DNA of 35,379 bases. Source: Desulfococcaceae bacterium HSG8. Its GTDB lineage: Bacteria > Desulfobacterota > Desulfobacteria > Desulfobacterales > 4be13. Position 1 is the stretch's first letter. Each line of letters begins with the position of its first letter. The notes beneath the pieces were generated by a model. That model made no database searches and was not told where the DNA came from. It saw only the letters and a list, made by a program, of their open reading frames with translations. Positions 6,248-14,719 of the stretch are shown here, in pieces. The position numbers were made by a program, and so were the translations under genes. The stretch covers positions 1-35,379 of the forward strand of contig JAUCGG010000031.1 in NCBI GenBank assembly GCA_030378015.1, written 5' to 3'.

Positions 6248-6429
6248 GGAAAATAACCGGACAAGACCATGAAAATCTGCCCAGGGGTGTTGTTACTGCC
6301 CGCAAATGCGATTGTTGCGGACATCACGAGATCGGCATTACCACACAGGACGGGGAATATATCCAGTTGAAACCGGGGATGCTTATTCAGGTTCTTGAAG
6401 AAATAAATTACAAAAGACAAATAAAATAA
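6244..6429 (+). CDS. 61-residue Cys/His protein coupled to coaBC
   Basis: The start ATG at 6244 overlaps the coaBC stop (ATGA), so the two are co-translated. The protein has a compact metal-ligand-like motif C-D-C-C-G-H-H (residues 22-28) followed by E-I-G-I-T-T and L-K-P-G-M-L-I-Q-V-L, a pattern of short strands that could form a tiny zinc-bound beta domain. I know no function. The coupling suggests a role near coenzyme A synthesis or a flavoprotein partner, but this is only context. Confidence 0.65.
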   Translation: MRKITGQDHENLPRGVVTARKCDCCGHHEIGITTQDGEYIQLKPGMLIQVLEEINYKRQIK

Positions 6430-6671
6430 CAACAAAAGACAAATAAATCCCAATGACTAAAATTCAAAATTTTCAAACCGTTCATGATGTCGGGGTTTTG
6501 AAATTTGGAATTTACGCCATGTGCAACTTTTCTTTAACCGAAGAGAACACAGACAGATAATGCCACAAAGACACACAAAGAACCTTCGTGAAGCTTGGTG
6601 CCTTTGTGCCTTCGTGGCATTATAAGTTGAATTTATTTGGAATTTGGTGCTTGCGATTTGTTATTTGGGAG
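6430..6671. repeat. Palindrome and 7-bp repeats between coaBC operon and hydrolase gene
   Basis: A palindrome ATAATGCCAC..GTGGCATTAT (6557-6623) encloses CACAAAG/CTTTGTG arms. It is followed by 7-base units TTATTTG, GAATTTG, GTGCTTG, CGATTTG, TTATTTG (6633-6667) that run into the ribosome site GGGAG (6667-6671) of the next gene. Nothing coding is seen. Confidence 0.55.
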
Positions 6672-6678
6672 TATGATG

Positions 6679-7341
6679 ATGCAGATATTTGATAATTTCT
6701 ACGGATTTATGTGGGAATCAATGACCAAAAATAATTGCAATACTTATCTGATTGACGGACCCACCCGAGTTCTCATTGATCCCGGTCACGCGGACCTGTT
6801 TGACCATGTTCATAAAAACCTTTCGGAATTGGGAATCGGACTTGAGGATATCGGGGTAGTCATATGCACACATGCCCATCCGGATCATATTGAGGCGGTT
6901 CAGTTATTCGACGACGAGCCTGCCCTGACGGCAATCCATGAAACAGACTGGCAAATGATCGAATCTATGGATGAATATGTCCGGGCATTTGGTATCAGAC
7001 CGGAGATGATAGCTCCTGATTTCTTCCTGAAGGAAGGAGAACTTTCCATCAATGGTATTGATTTTAAAATTATCCATACCCCCGGCCATTCTCCCGGTTC
7101 TGTTTCCCTGTATTGGCCCGAGCAGAAGGCATTATTTACAGGGGATGTGGTATTCAGAGAAGGACTCGGGCGAACCGATCTCCCCGGGGGAAACGGTTCG
7201 ATTCTCAAAGAAAGTATAACAAGGCTTTCGGAACTGGATGCGGAATGGATACTCCCGGGTCACGGGGATATCATCTCCGGGGCAGACGACGTCAGGGGGA
7301 ATTTTGATCAGTTAAAGCAGTTCTGGTTCGGGTATATATGA
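6679..7341 (+). CDS. Metallo-beta-lactamase-fold hydrolase
   Basis: The 220-residue protein has the metal-binding signature THAHPDH (HxHxDH, about residues 64-70), a second His in HTPGHSPGSVSLY, the bridging Asp in LFTGDVVF, and a final His in LPGHGDI. These place it in the glyoxalase II-like branch of the family, whose members hydrolyse thioesters, lactones or similar with two metal ions. The substrate cannot be told. Three ATGs lie in a row at 6673, 6676 and 6679; the one at 6679 has the best spacing (7 bases) to GGGAG and is chosen. No signal peptide, so cytosolic. Confidence 0.85.
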   Translation: MQIFDNFYGFMWESMTKNNCNTYLIDGPTRVLIDPGHADLFDHVHKNLSELGIGLEDIGVVICTHAHPDHIEAVQLFDDEPALTAIHETDWQMIESMDEYVRAFGIRPEMIAPDFFLKEGELSINGIDFKIIHTPGHSPGSVSLYWPEQKALFTGDVVFREGLGRTDLPGGNGSILKESITRLSELDAEWILPGHGDIISGADDVRGNFDQLKQFWFGYI

Positions 7342-7363
7342 TCCGTTTCTCTGAGTGCTTTGT

Positions 7364-7421
7364 TTCAGAAATAATGTCAGGGTGATAAATTTACGGAGTG
7401 CAAAGCTTTGCACTCCGCATT
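7364..7421. repeat. Short repeat with perfect 24-bp palindrome
   Basis: CGGAGTGCAAAG followed by its exact complement CTTTGCACTCCG (7394-7417) forms a perfect palindrome. It is preceded by TTTCAGAAATAATGTC, a motif also seen at 4542-4555. The hairpin sits behind the hydrolase gene and could end its transcript, although no T-run follows. Confidence 0.55.
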
Positions 7422-7557
7422 CGAAAAATTTTTCTGTGCAACCCGGGCATTATTGCATACAACTTAAAAATTGCAAGCCTTACAAATAATTTATAGACAA
7501 TTCTTTGAAAATATAATATATTGGGTTGAATTTTAATACAAAAAGGAGTTCACCAAA

Positions 7558-8824
7558 ATGATGAAAAATGTTAAAGTGGAATTTACAGCTAAAAACCTTA
7601 CCGGCAACGCAACTTTGGTCGCTTTATAAAAAAGGTTGGCTGCCGTATCAGCATAGTTCGGGCTCCAATGCAGACTATCAGGCGAAAGATGTTATCATCA
7701 TGTTGATTCTGGCAGTGCTTGCCGGAGCCAGACATATGAGTCATGTGGTGATAATCCGTGCCGACTCAGTAATTCGGACACTTTTTAATTGGGAAAAATT
7801 CCCTGCGGACAGTTCATTTGGCCGGATTTTTAAATTATTCACTCATTGCAACTGTAATGAGCTTTCTGAAGTTGAATCAGTTGTCAGGAAAAAAGTATGG
7901 GGGAAAAAGTGGTTTGGCCGAATCACTTCTGACACGGATTCCGCAGTAAGAGGAGTTTTTGGTTCACAGGAAGGTGCTGCCGAAGGATTTAATCCGAAAA
8001 AAAAAGGACAGAAGAGTTATCATCCCCTTCTTTGCTTTGTTGCAGAAAACCGTGAGTGTCTCCATAGCCGGTTTCGGACTGGCAGTGCCTATTCTTCAAA
8101 CGGTTGTGTTGAATTTATGAAGGAATGTTCTGAGAAAATTCCTAAAAGAGTATGGAAAGTTTTTGTCAGGGCGGACAGTGCTTTTTTTAATGGCAAACTT
8201 TTGGAACTTTTGGAAAAAAACATTGCGGATATACCATCAGAGTCAAAATGAAAGGATTGATTGCCCTTCTTGAAAAGCAGAAACGGAAGAAGATAAAAAA
8301 ACCGTCCCGGATTTGAATCATCTGAATTTGAATACCAATGTAAAGGTTGGAACAGACCCCGTCGGTTTGTGGCTGTTCGCCAAGTAATCGAATATGAAAG
8401 TGAAGAAGAATTGCTTCCTGTCCCGAAAGTCGAATACCATTACTTCTGTTATGTCTCCGATATGAAAAAAAGTCCGTGGGAAACTCACAAATATTATGGT
8501 AAACGCTCTGCCAGTGAGAACCGGATTGACCGGTGTAAAAATCAGATGGCAGCATGCAGCATTCTGACTGATGGCTTCCGGGCCGATTCTGCAATTTTTC
8601 AGGTCTGTATCCTGGCGTATAACCTGATGGTACGGATGATGCGGATTAATACTGCCAGAGGTTTCAAAGAAGAGCCGAATACCATAAGACTGTTTCTGAT
8701 TCGTGTACCTGGCAAAATGATATACAGAGGCAGACAACGGATTTTAAAATTGGAAAAAGATTTCTTCTTCAAATCGAAATGGCTTGAGATAGAGGAGTCT
8801 GTTGCTTTGCCGGGTTTTCCTTAG
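7558..8824 (+). mobile_element. IS1380-family transposase, frameshifted
   Basis: The coding sequence is spread over frames. Positions 7558-7627 read VKVEFTAKNLTGNATL. Positions 7568-8251 in another frame carry ITSDTDSAVRGVFGSQEG.. NPKKKGQKSYHPLLCF.. and FVRADSAFF, which include two acidic DDE residues. The continuation GYTIRVKMKGLIALLEKQ lies in a -1 frame (about 8215-8300). Then 8300-8824 returns to the earlier frame with KSPWETHKYYGKRSASENRI, supplying the last Glu. These match IS1380-type transposases (about 430-450 residues). Breaks lie near 7610 and at A7 runs near 8217 and 8295. Clear terminal inverted repeats were not found. Probably inactive. Confidence 0.8.
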
Positions 8825-9501
8825 TTTTTAAAGATCAGCCCCGATTGAAAATAAGTCATCAGATTCCCCGGATTCAGTGGTTGGTAAATTTTTCTGAATG
8901 AAAATCAGTCCGTTATAACTTGCTGATTTTTTATAAGCTGGCAGCGGAATGCCCTGGCGTTATCAAAATTTACTACCGGCAATATCAAATAGTTACAGAT
9001 TTACCACTAAATTCGGGGGAATGTGAAATAAGTGACGTGAAAACTTAGAGGAGAGGTGCGTCTTTACTACCACAAATTCGGGAAAATAACCTTGCAGAAG
9101 TTAAAAATAAGGCAATTTCTCCTCGCCGAAGTTATAAAATTCGTCATGTTTTAATCAATATCTCATAAAAATAGTCAGGCGAAGCGCAATCAGGCAAATT
9201 TTTCAGCGCCGATATATGGCTTGCAATTTTTAAGTATGATAAAATAGAGCGGCACAGAAAAGAAAAAATCAGGGGAGGGAAAAAACATGCACAGTCCCTG
9301 AACCTATCGGTAACAGTCGGATTTTCCCCGCAAAACCGGTCAGATTTCACTCCGAATCAGCATCAGTAAGATAATCCCATTATATTTCAGGCAGTAAGGC
9401 AGGAATCGAAATGAAACATGAAAGCATCGGAAAATGCAAAAAAACCGCTTCGCTCTACTTTTGCACTCCTTCCTCTGCGGGACTTTTCCGATCTGCTGAT
9501 T
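8825..9501. other. Gene-less stretch between transposase and Uma2 gene
   Basis: I see no coding frame. Small repeated pieces are present: TTTACCACTAAATTCGGG and TTTACTACCACAAATTCGGG (about 8999 and 9063), and ATCGGAAAA (9426) with its complement TTTTCCGAT (9484), a motif related to the GATCGGAAA repeats at 21179-22015. The region looks like decayed mobile sequence. Confidence 0.45.
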
Positions 9502-10335
9502 TTAAGATGTTAATTCGTCTGGATCAATCCCCATTGACCGGAGTTTTTCTGCCAGAAGTTCAGCCCGCAGGCGATCTCTGGCAGCCATCTGCTGTGCCAA
9601 TTCCGTCTGTTGCTGTGCCAGTTTCGCCTGTTGCTGTGCCAGTTTCGCCTGTTTCTGTGCCATTGCTGTCATCTTCCGCAGTTGTCCTGCATCATGCAAT
9701 CTCCGGCCTGTAACGCTGTCTGCAAAGATCAGTTCCTGTCCCCTTGCTTTTACGGTGACTTTCATCTCCGGAATCACCAGGCACCCTTTGCTGTCAGGAC
9801 GCGTCAGGCAGATCCCGCTTCCGGGGTCATGCCACAGGTACAACCCGATCTGGTCCCGGAGCCGGGAACGGGGAGTGACAGCATCAACGGCAAGATATGC
9901 CGTAACTCCCAGACCTGCATAAAAGGAAACATTCTGTTTCAGATCTTTCAGATGACTTTTGGGGGATGTGACCTCCACGACAGCCAGCGGAGGGTGTTCG
10001 TTATCCGTATCATACGAGGACGGCGGGAAAGCGCGGAAGGGCATCAGCAGCAAATCCGGGGAAATCCGCTGTCTGATTCCGTTCATATCCCGGTAAAGCA
10101 GGAATGTATCCATCAGGAGCATAAGCCCCTGTTTTTCAAGAAAGTCTCTCAGAACTTCCATGATATAGGCAAGTATTTTTCCGTGAAGTCCGCCGGCAGG
10201 CATGAGTTCCTCCTCGGTCTGATAGGCATAAGGGTTCGTATCCCAGTTACGGACAATGTCAGGCGGAATCCACCCCGGACGATCATGTGCATCAGCAAAA
10301 AACGAGGGTGCCGGCATTTTCAGTGCGATATTCAT
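9502..10335 (-). CDS. Uma2-family (DUF820) nuclease-fold protein with C-terminal coiled coil
   Basis: The 277-residue protein follows the Uma2 pattern, a PD-(D/E)xK-like fold abundant in cyanobacteria and also found in Desulfobacterota. It has LHGKILAYIMEVLRDFL near residues 50-66, acidic Asp94 in RISPDLLLM, Glu121 in VVEVTSPKS, then D-L-K and a Y-x-G-x-G-V-x-x-Y-L-x-V-D stretch. The biological target is unknown; endonuclease activity is only assumed from the fold. The last ~50 residues are an A/Q-rich helix with 7-residue repeats (AQKQAKLAQQQAKLAQQQ), a probable coiled coil for self-association. It lies on the same strand as the cyclase gene upstream (112-bp gap). Confidence 0.75.
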   Translation of the reverse strand: MNIALKMPAPSFFADAHDRPGWIPPDIVRNWDTNPYAYQTEEELMPAGGLHGKILAYIMEVLRDFLEKQGLMLLMDTFLLYRDMNGIRQRISPDLLLMPFRAFPPSSYDTDNEHPPLAVVEVTSPKSHLKDLKQNVSFYAGLGVTAYLAVDAVTPRSRLRDQIGLYLWHDPGSGICLTRPDSKGCLVIPEMKVTVKARGQELIFADSVTGRRLHDAGQLRKMTAMAQKQAKLAQQQAKLAQQQTELAQQMAARDRLRAELLAEKLRSMGIDPDELTS

Positions 10336-10446
10336 GATAACACCTGTATTCTGATTCAGTTTTTTTCTGGCATGGATTTTGCCTGATAAAAATTTCCGTT
10401 CCCTGATATGATATCGGAGGTTGAAAAAACAGAAGGGCTGTTCGGG

Positions 10447-11463
10447 TTATTCCGAGACTGTTTCCGCCGGGTTCGGATTTTCAGATTTTAATTCGTTTCC
10501 CAGTCTCTCAATAATTAATTCTATATCTTCTTTAGGGATTTTCGAAAAATCTATCTTTACATTCACCCCTTTTTCTTCATCATTCATGGCAAATATATTG
10601 TCCTCGCCTTCTTTTCTCAGGGAGATAACCTTATGTGACAGTATCTTTTGGTGAAATCCTTTCAGATGTAACTCTTTCGGAGGCTCGCATATGATCTTAT
10701 CCTTTACATACCCCCATGTTTCGTGGCTGATATAGATTTCATCCTTCTCTGCTGCTGTTTCCAATCTTGATGCAAGGTTAACGGGTGTACCTATAATGGT
10801 ATAATCCATTCTCTCTGATGAACCGAAATTTCCGACCGTACAGTATCCGGTAGCGATTCCCATCCGGCAGTGCAGAGGCTCCTGATAACCCAGTTCATAC
10901 CATTTTTTCTGAAGATCCCTCATGTTTTCACGCATTTCTATTGCCATGCTCACACAGCGCAGCGCGTGGTCTTCGTCGGTAGTAAATTCAGGGTCTCCTA
11001 TGAATACCATGATAGCGTCCCCCATATATTTGTCCAGAGTTCCTCCCCACTTTATGACAATCTGAGTCATGATTTCGAGGTAGGAATTCAGAAACTCTGA
11101 CAAGGCTTCTCCCTCCATATGGGCGCTCGTATAAGTAAAATCCTGCAAATCTGAAAAGAAAACGGTAAGTTTTTTCCGCTGGGTCTTTATTTCAAGTTTC
11201 CCCTTTTCATGAGTGATCTTTTTGAACAACTGAAAAGAAACATACCGGCCCAGCCGTTCCAGGATTCTGTTCAGCTTCCGTTGCTGATTGTCACTGACCC
11301 GTGTTACCGTTTTGGTCTGGCGAAGAAGTTTTTTGTAATGCTTTAAAAGTGTCTTATATTCCGAAAGAAAGTTCTCCTGATCAACCTCATTTTGCTTTAA
11401 CAGTGTTTCAGCGCTTTTTAAAACTTCCTCTTCCTTAGAAAAAATGGAACTCTCTTTTTCCAT
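10447..11463 (-). CDS. Class III adenylate/guanylate cyclase linked to SiaB/SiaC
   Basis: The protein is 338 residues from the chosen ATG at 11463, which has GGGAG five bases upstream; an ATG at 11505 lacks a site. Residues ~10-70 form a charged helix, probably a coiled coil. The cyclase domain (about 96-285) has the two metal-binding aspartates Asp105 (FFSDLQDF) and Asp149 (KYMGDAIMVF), Lys145 as the likely purine-recognition residue, and the Asn229/Arg233 transition-state pair (TPVNLASRLE). It should make cAMP or possibly cGMP in the cytosol. There is no transmembrane or receiver domain, so control probably comes from the SiaB/SiaC genes upstream, as SiaC controls the diguanylate cyclase SiaD in Pseudomonas. 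Confidence 0.88.
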   Translation of the reverse strand: MEKESSIFSKEEEVLKSAETLLKQNEVDQENFLSEYKTLLKHYKKLLRQTKTVTRVSDNQQRKLNRILERLGRYVSFQLFKKITHEKGKLEIKTQRKKLTVFFSDLQDFTYTSAHMEGEALSEFLNSYLEIMTQIVIKWGGTLDKYMGDAIMVFIGDPEFTTDEDHALRCVSMAIEMRENMRDLQKKWYELGYQEPLHCRMGIATGYCTVGNFGSSERMDYTIIGTPVNLASRLETAAEKDEIYISHETWGYVKDKIICEPPKELHLKGFHQKILSHKVISLRKEGEDNIFAMNDEEKGVNVKIDFSKIPKEDIELIIERLGNELKSENPNPAETVSE

Positions 11464-11578
11464 GTTTGCTCCCAGCGTCAGCAAATCCTTACGCCTTACT
11501 ATCATTCACATTGATAATTATAACATGCCGGATTTGCGTGAAATCAGACTTTTAACGGGTTTAAGAAGTTTTGCAGCA

Positions 11579-11974
11579 TTATTCGTTGTCAGGAGCTTTT
11601 TCAACCAAGTTAAATGTAACGGATTCAAGTTCTTCCTGAAATTCTTCCCCGAATTCCAAGGCATCTTCGTCATCCTCTTCATAAAACCAGTTGGCGGTGA
11701 CTTTCTTCCCGTCTTCCGCTGCTTCATCCAACCTGTCACAGAAATCCATCAGCACTTTTGATGAACTGCTGTTGAAATAAATCAGTTCCATGTTGACGGT
11801 GACTTCCTGGGTCTCATCACTTGAGAGATATTCTTCCAGCCATTCGAATATAGGCTGATAAAATACTGATGTATTTTCCGGGTAAGATTTACCCTTAATG
11901 TCAAGGACATGATTATTGCAGTCAAAAGAGATTTCTGGGGTATATTTTGTGGCCTCAATCATCAAACTCTCCAT
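11579..11974 (-). CDS. siaC: SiaC-family regulatory phosphoprotein (DUF1987)
   Basis: ATG 11974 is preceded by AGGAGG at good spacing, giving 131 residues, close to the ~127 of Pseudomonas SiaC. The family core is visible: TPEISFDCNNHVLDIKGKSY, PIFEWLEEYL, the central strand and helix LIYFNSSSSKVLMDFCDRL, and an acidic C-terminal part (YEEDDEDALEFGEEF). In Pseudomonas, SiaC is phosphorylated on a Thr just after the Asn of this motif and binds its cyclase only when unphosphorylated. Here the equivalent position appears to be Ser69. It lies about 10 bp downstream of siaB and 115 bp upstream of the cyclase gene, so it probably relays the kinase signal to that cyclase. Confidence 0.87.
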   Translation of the reverse strand: MESLMIEATKYTPEISFDCNNHVLDIKGKSYPENTSVFYQPIFEWLEEYLSSDETQEVTVNMELIYFNSSSSKVLMDFCDRLDEAAEDGKKVTANWFYEEDDEDALEFGEEFQEELESVTFNLVEKAPDNE

Positions 11975-11984
11975 TATTATCCTC

Positions 11985-12512
11985 CTAAATAACAATTTTC
12001 ATGGAAAAAAAGGAAAAATCTTCGTTAATCTTCTTAAAGTCGAATTCAATCGGTTCGCTGGCTTTTTTGGCCATATCAATGAATCCGAGTCCTGCACCGA
12101 TACTGTCCGGGGGCGGAGGCTCCCTGCGACGCTTCCTGTACTCCTTTTTCAGCTCGTCCCTGTTCATATCCTGCAGCTTTGTAAGCTTATCGGTCAGCCT
12201 TGTAATTTTGGTGTTTTCCACCATATTTCCGCACAACACGAAATAATGAGAATTTTTATGACCGACCGCGATAATGCCAAGACTCAGTTCTTCTTCCTTT
12301 TCATCAGAATACCGGATAATGTTCTGGGCGTTTTCTACCACTGTGGAGAAAACCCTGAGGACAGTTGCTTTGCTGGTTTCTTCCAGCGTCATTTTTTGTT
12401 CCAGCGTTGTTCCTATTTCTGCCACCAGATTCTGGGAAATAGGTCCGCTTAAACAGAAAAAGACCCCCCGCTTGCCGAGATCTTTTTTAAACTCATAAAG
12501 ATCTTGTAGCAT
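11985..12512 (-). CDS. siaB: SiaB-family protein kinase (DUF6272)
   Basis: The 175-residue protein has the GHKL-type features of SiaB: an N-box-like helix VLRVFSTVVENAQNIIRYS (about 70-88) with Glu-Asn, and a G-box-like GAGLGFIDMAKKAS (about 137-150). In Pseudomonas, SiaB phosphorylates SiaC; here the neighbour siaC follows at once. A GGGAG site lies before ATG 12512. The PP2C phosphatase SiaA, which reverses the phosphorylation in Pseudomonas, is not next to it; the upstream 1 kb is gene-less and the phosphatase may be encoded elsewhere. Probably cytosolic. Confidence 0.85.
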   Translation of the reverse strand: MLQDLYEFKKDLGKRGVFFCLSGPISQNLVAEIGTTLEQKMTLEETSKATVLRVFSTVVENAQNIIRYSDEKEEELSLGIIAVGHKNSHYFVLCGNMVENTKITRLTDKLTKLQDMNRDELKKEYRKRRREPPPPDSIGAGLGFIDMAKKASEPIEFDFKKINEDFSFFSMKIVI

Positions 12513-12895
12513 ATTTTATCTCCCTGTTTTGAACGGTTATGATAAAAATTTTAATCTTTTACATGTTTTACCGTGAAAATAAACTCCGAAGTCTTTCAGT
12601 TCATATTCCATAAAAATGGCTGCACACGGAATCCCCGCACTCTTAATCCACAGGTTTCAGATTAGTTTAAGATTTCATATCAAGTCGTTATGTTCTGTAC
12701 GGATCTCCGATCTTTATCAGCACCCCCTCCCTGTGAGCAGAAAATATTTAATTTTTCCGCTTAAAAACTGCAAAGCGGGGGCTCTGTCTAAACTTTTACC
12801 TAATCCGATTTTTATTTGCAAGAGTTAAGTTTGAAGTTAAAAACCCGGCATTGAAATTTGTTGATTTTGAAAAGCTAATATTTTATAAAAAGAAC
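12513..12895. other. Gene-less upstream region of siaB
   Basis: No coding frame is supported. The 100 bp before siaB (read on the minus strand) should hold its promoter, but I cannot point to clear -35/-10 boxes. The rest leads into the palindromic elements at 12896 and 13213, which fill most of this 1-kb gene-less region. Confidence 0.4.
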
Positions 12896-13168
12896 AAATT
12901 TCGGCATCCTTCATAAAAGCTGAAAAGTAGTTCATCAACTTGTAAGTTCGTCCCCCTTTCTTAAAGGGGGCCTGGGGGGATTTCTGCCGCAACACCCTTT
13001 TTTGTAACATAAAATCCCCCCGTCCCCCTTTAAAAAAGGGGGGGGCGAACTTAAAAAGTGGTGTAGTAGTTTGCACTTTTTCCGGCTGCAGAACAATTTT
13101 TCAAATTGTTTAAAACGATTTGAAAAATCGTTCTGCAGTAAACTGACAAATGAAGGATGCCCAAATTT
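12896..13168. mobile_element. 273-bp element with inverted AAATTT(C/G)GGCATCCTTCAT ends
   Basis: The left end AAATTTCGGCATCCTTCAT and the reverse complement of the right end (AAATTTGGGCATCCTTCAT) differ at one base in 19. Inside is a second palindromic unit with CCCCCTTT/AAAGGGGG arms (about 12937-13072) and a TGCAGAACAATTTTTC/GAAAAATCGTTCTGCA hairpin. Pieces of the same ends occur at 21558-21640 and 22015-22045. MITE-like, no coding capacity; apparently nested insertions. Confidence 0.6.
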
Positions 13169-13212
13169 CCATATGGGAAGCATCACATGAAAATCCACTT
13201 TACAGCTATTCA

Positions 13213-13395
13213 TTATAACCTCGTGAGTCGTAAGTTCTCATAAATAGCTGAAATAACTCACCGGGAAACTCCCCCCCTTTTTTAAAGGGGGCCGGGGGGA
13301 TTTCCCCCGACCTGCTGAAATTCCCCTGAATCCCCCTTTAAAAAAGGGGGATTCAGAACAGCGGCTTCAGAGAACTTATGACTGTCGAGTTATAA
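13213..13395. mobile_element. 183-bp element with inverted TTATAAC..TAAGTTCTC ends
   Basis: Left end TTATAACCTCGTGAGTCG followed by TAAGTTCTC pairs with the right end GAGAACTTATGACTGTCGAG followed by TTATAA. The interior again has CCCCCTTTT/AAAAGGGGG palindromes (13268-13292 and 13331-13350). No coding frame. It abuts the preceding element, and the two together occupy the space before the SH3-domain gene. Confidence 0.6.
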
Positions 13396-13540
13396 CACAA
13401 ACAAGTTATAATACGGGTTTTTATGTGACAGTTCCCATATATTTTCACAATATTTATTCATTATACCGGAGAAGCATTATTAAATCAAGAGGTTATTTTT
13501 TTATTATTCATGAAACATTCCACAAACCGAAGGAGATAGA

Positions 13541-14548
13541 ATGAAGGCACAGCGTTATGAAATTTTTCCTGTTACCGTAACCGGGTTTTTTATAGTGATA
13601 TTTGCAGCCGCGTTCACCTGCCTGATGCCCGCAGATGTATCTCACGGGGTTCCTGCAGTATCTGATACACCGGAACATATAAAATCTGCCGGCAATCTGT
13701 ATGAAAAACCCAGCTCTGCCGCGCTGGTAATTGATAAATTACAGGAAGGTGACAGCGTGACAGTAATTCATTATAAAGATGAATGGTGTATTGTGAAACT
13801 TCCGGACGACCGCGTGGGCTGGGTTAACCAGGATATTTTTCTGAAACAGGGATCCCGGGAGCCAGAACAGGGCTCCGTAACCCCGCCCATTGTTGAAAAA
13901 CCCATTGTTGAAAAACCCATTGTTGAAAAACCCATTGTTGAAAAACCCATTGTTGAAAAACCCATTGTTGAAAAATCCATTATTGAAAAAAAGGTGACGC
14001 TGAAAACCTCATCGGGCCGTGTCAGGGAAGCCCCGTCCCTTTCATCTGATATAAAACACAAGCTGACACGGGGAGAGACTGTGTCGGTAATCGAAACAAA
14101 AGGAAACTGGTACCGCATACAGCTTGGTAACGGAGCCACCGGCTGGTCCCATCAGAAACTTTTTTCCCCATATAATCCGGAGCCAACTGACAGGGTTTCC
14201 GGTAAAATTAAAGAAATCCGGACAGATGTGACGTCAGAAGGGGAAGAAAAAGTTATTTTTGTGTTAAACGGCTTCTATCCCCCTGAAACCTTTGTACTTG
14301 AGGAGGGCGTCCCAAAAGTAGTCTGCGACTTTTTCGGCCTGCAGCTTGCCGCGGGTATAAAACGTAAGATCAAAGTCAGGGGCAGGTTCATCCGGAGGAT
14401 ACGAGTCGGTATTCATAAGGATACAGGCGATCCCAAGATCAGGGTGGTAACGGATCTGGCATCTGATCAGAATTATGAAGTCGAACAGGTATTTTTCAAG
14501 AAAGAAAATCTTTATACCCTGACATTCAAACCGGCGCAGAAATCATAG
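13541..14548 (+). CDS. Exported protein with two SH3b domains and AMIN-like C-terminus
   Basis: The 335-residue protein has an N-terminal hydrophobic segment (about 10-32), acting as signal peptide or anchor, so it should be in the periplasm or outer envelope. Residues ~45-103 and ~150-207 are bacterial SH3 (SH3b) domains, each with the L-x-x-G-x-x-V-x-V-I.. W-x-x-V/I and a final GW-V/S pattern. A linker of six PIVEK repeats plus SIIEK (116-150) separates them. The C-terminal part (about 218-332) has AMIN-like strands (VVCDFFGLQL, RIRVGIHKDTGDPKIRVVTD) known from peptidoglycan-linked proteins. A role in binding or organising the cell wall is likely. ATG 13541 follows AGGAGAT. Confidence 0.8.
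   Translation: MKAQRYEIFPVTVTGFFIVIFAAAFTCLMPADVSHGVPAVSDTPEHIKSAGNLYEKPSSAALVIDKLQEGDSVTVIHYKDEWCIVKLPDDRVGWVNQDIFLKQGSREPEQGSVTPPIVEKPIVEKPIVEKPIVEKPIVEKPIVEKSIIEKKVTLKTSSGRVREAPSLSSDIKHKLTRGETVSVIETKGNWYRIQLGNGATGWSHQKLFSPYNPEPTDRVSGKIKEIRTDVTSEGEEKVIFVLNGFYPPETFVLEEGVPKVVCDFFGLQLAAGIKRKIKVRGRFIRRIRVGIHKDTGDPKIRVVTDLASDQNYEVEQVFFKKENLYTLTFKPAQKS
13886..13990 (+). repeat. In-frame 15-bp tandem repeat (PIVEK)
   Basis: The unit CCCATTGTTGAAAAA is repeated six times almost without change, followed by one diverged copy (SIIEK). It encodes the linker between the two SH3b domains. Near identity of the copies suggests recent slippage and likely length variation among strains. Confidence 0.85.
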
Positions 14549-14716
14549 TTGTCAGTCGGCAGTCTGTCAGTCTGTCAGTTGCCAGTCGGCAGTTGCCAGT
14601 CGGCAGTTGGCAGTTGGCAGTCGGCAGTTGCACAACGATTCATAAACTCCTTTATAACTGACAGACTGAAAGACTGCCAACTGAAAGACTGAAAGACTGC
14701 CAGACTGCCAGACTGC
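14549..14716. repeat. 7-bp repeats (CAGTYGG type) forming inverted arrays
   Basis: Between the convergent SH3b and kinase genes, units CAGTCGG, CAGTTGC and CAGTTGG repeat on one side (14554-14632), and ACTGAAAG, ACTGCCAG and similar units in the opposite sense on the other (14658-14718). The two halves could pair into a long imperfect hairpin and may end transcripts from both sides. Confidence 0.65.
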
Positions 14717-14719
14717 CGA

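Noticed and set aside
8200-8260. Programmed -1 frameshift in the transposase
   Set aside because: The heptamer is suitable, but the frame shifts back again later and another break lies near the start, so decay or sequence error is more likely.
9610-10386. 258-residue plus-strand frame opposite the Uma2 gene
   Set aside because: The minus-strand frame carries the Uma2 motifs; the plus frame is Cys/His-rich shadow sequence.
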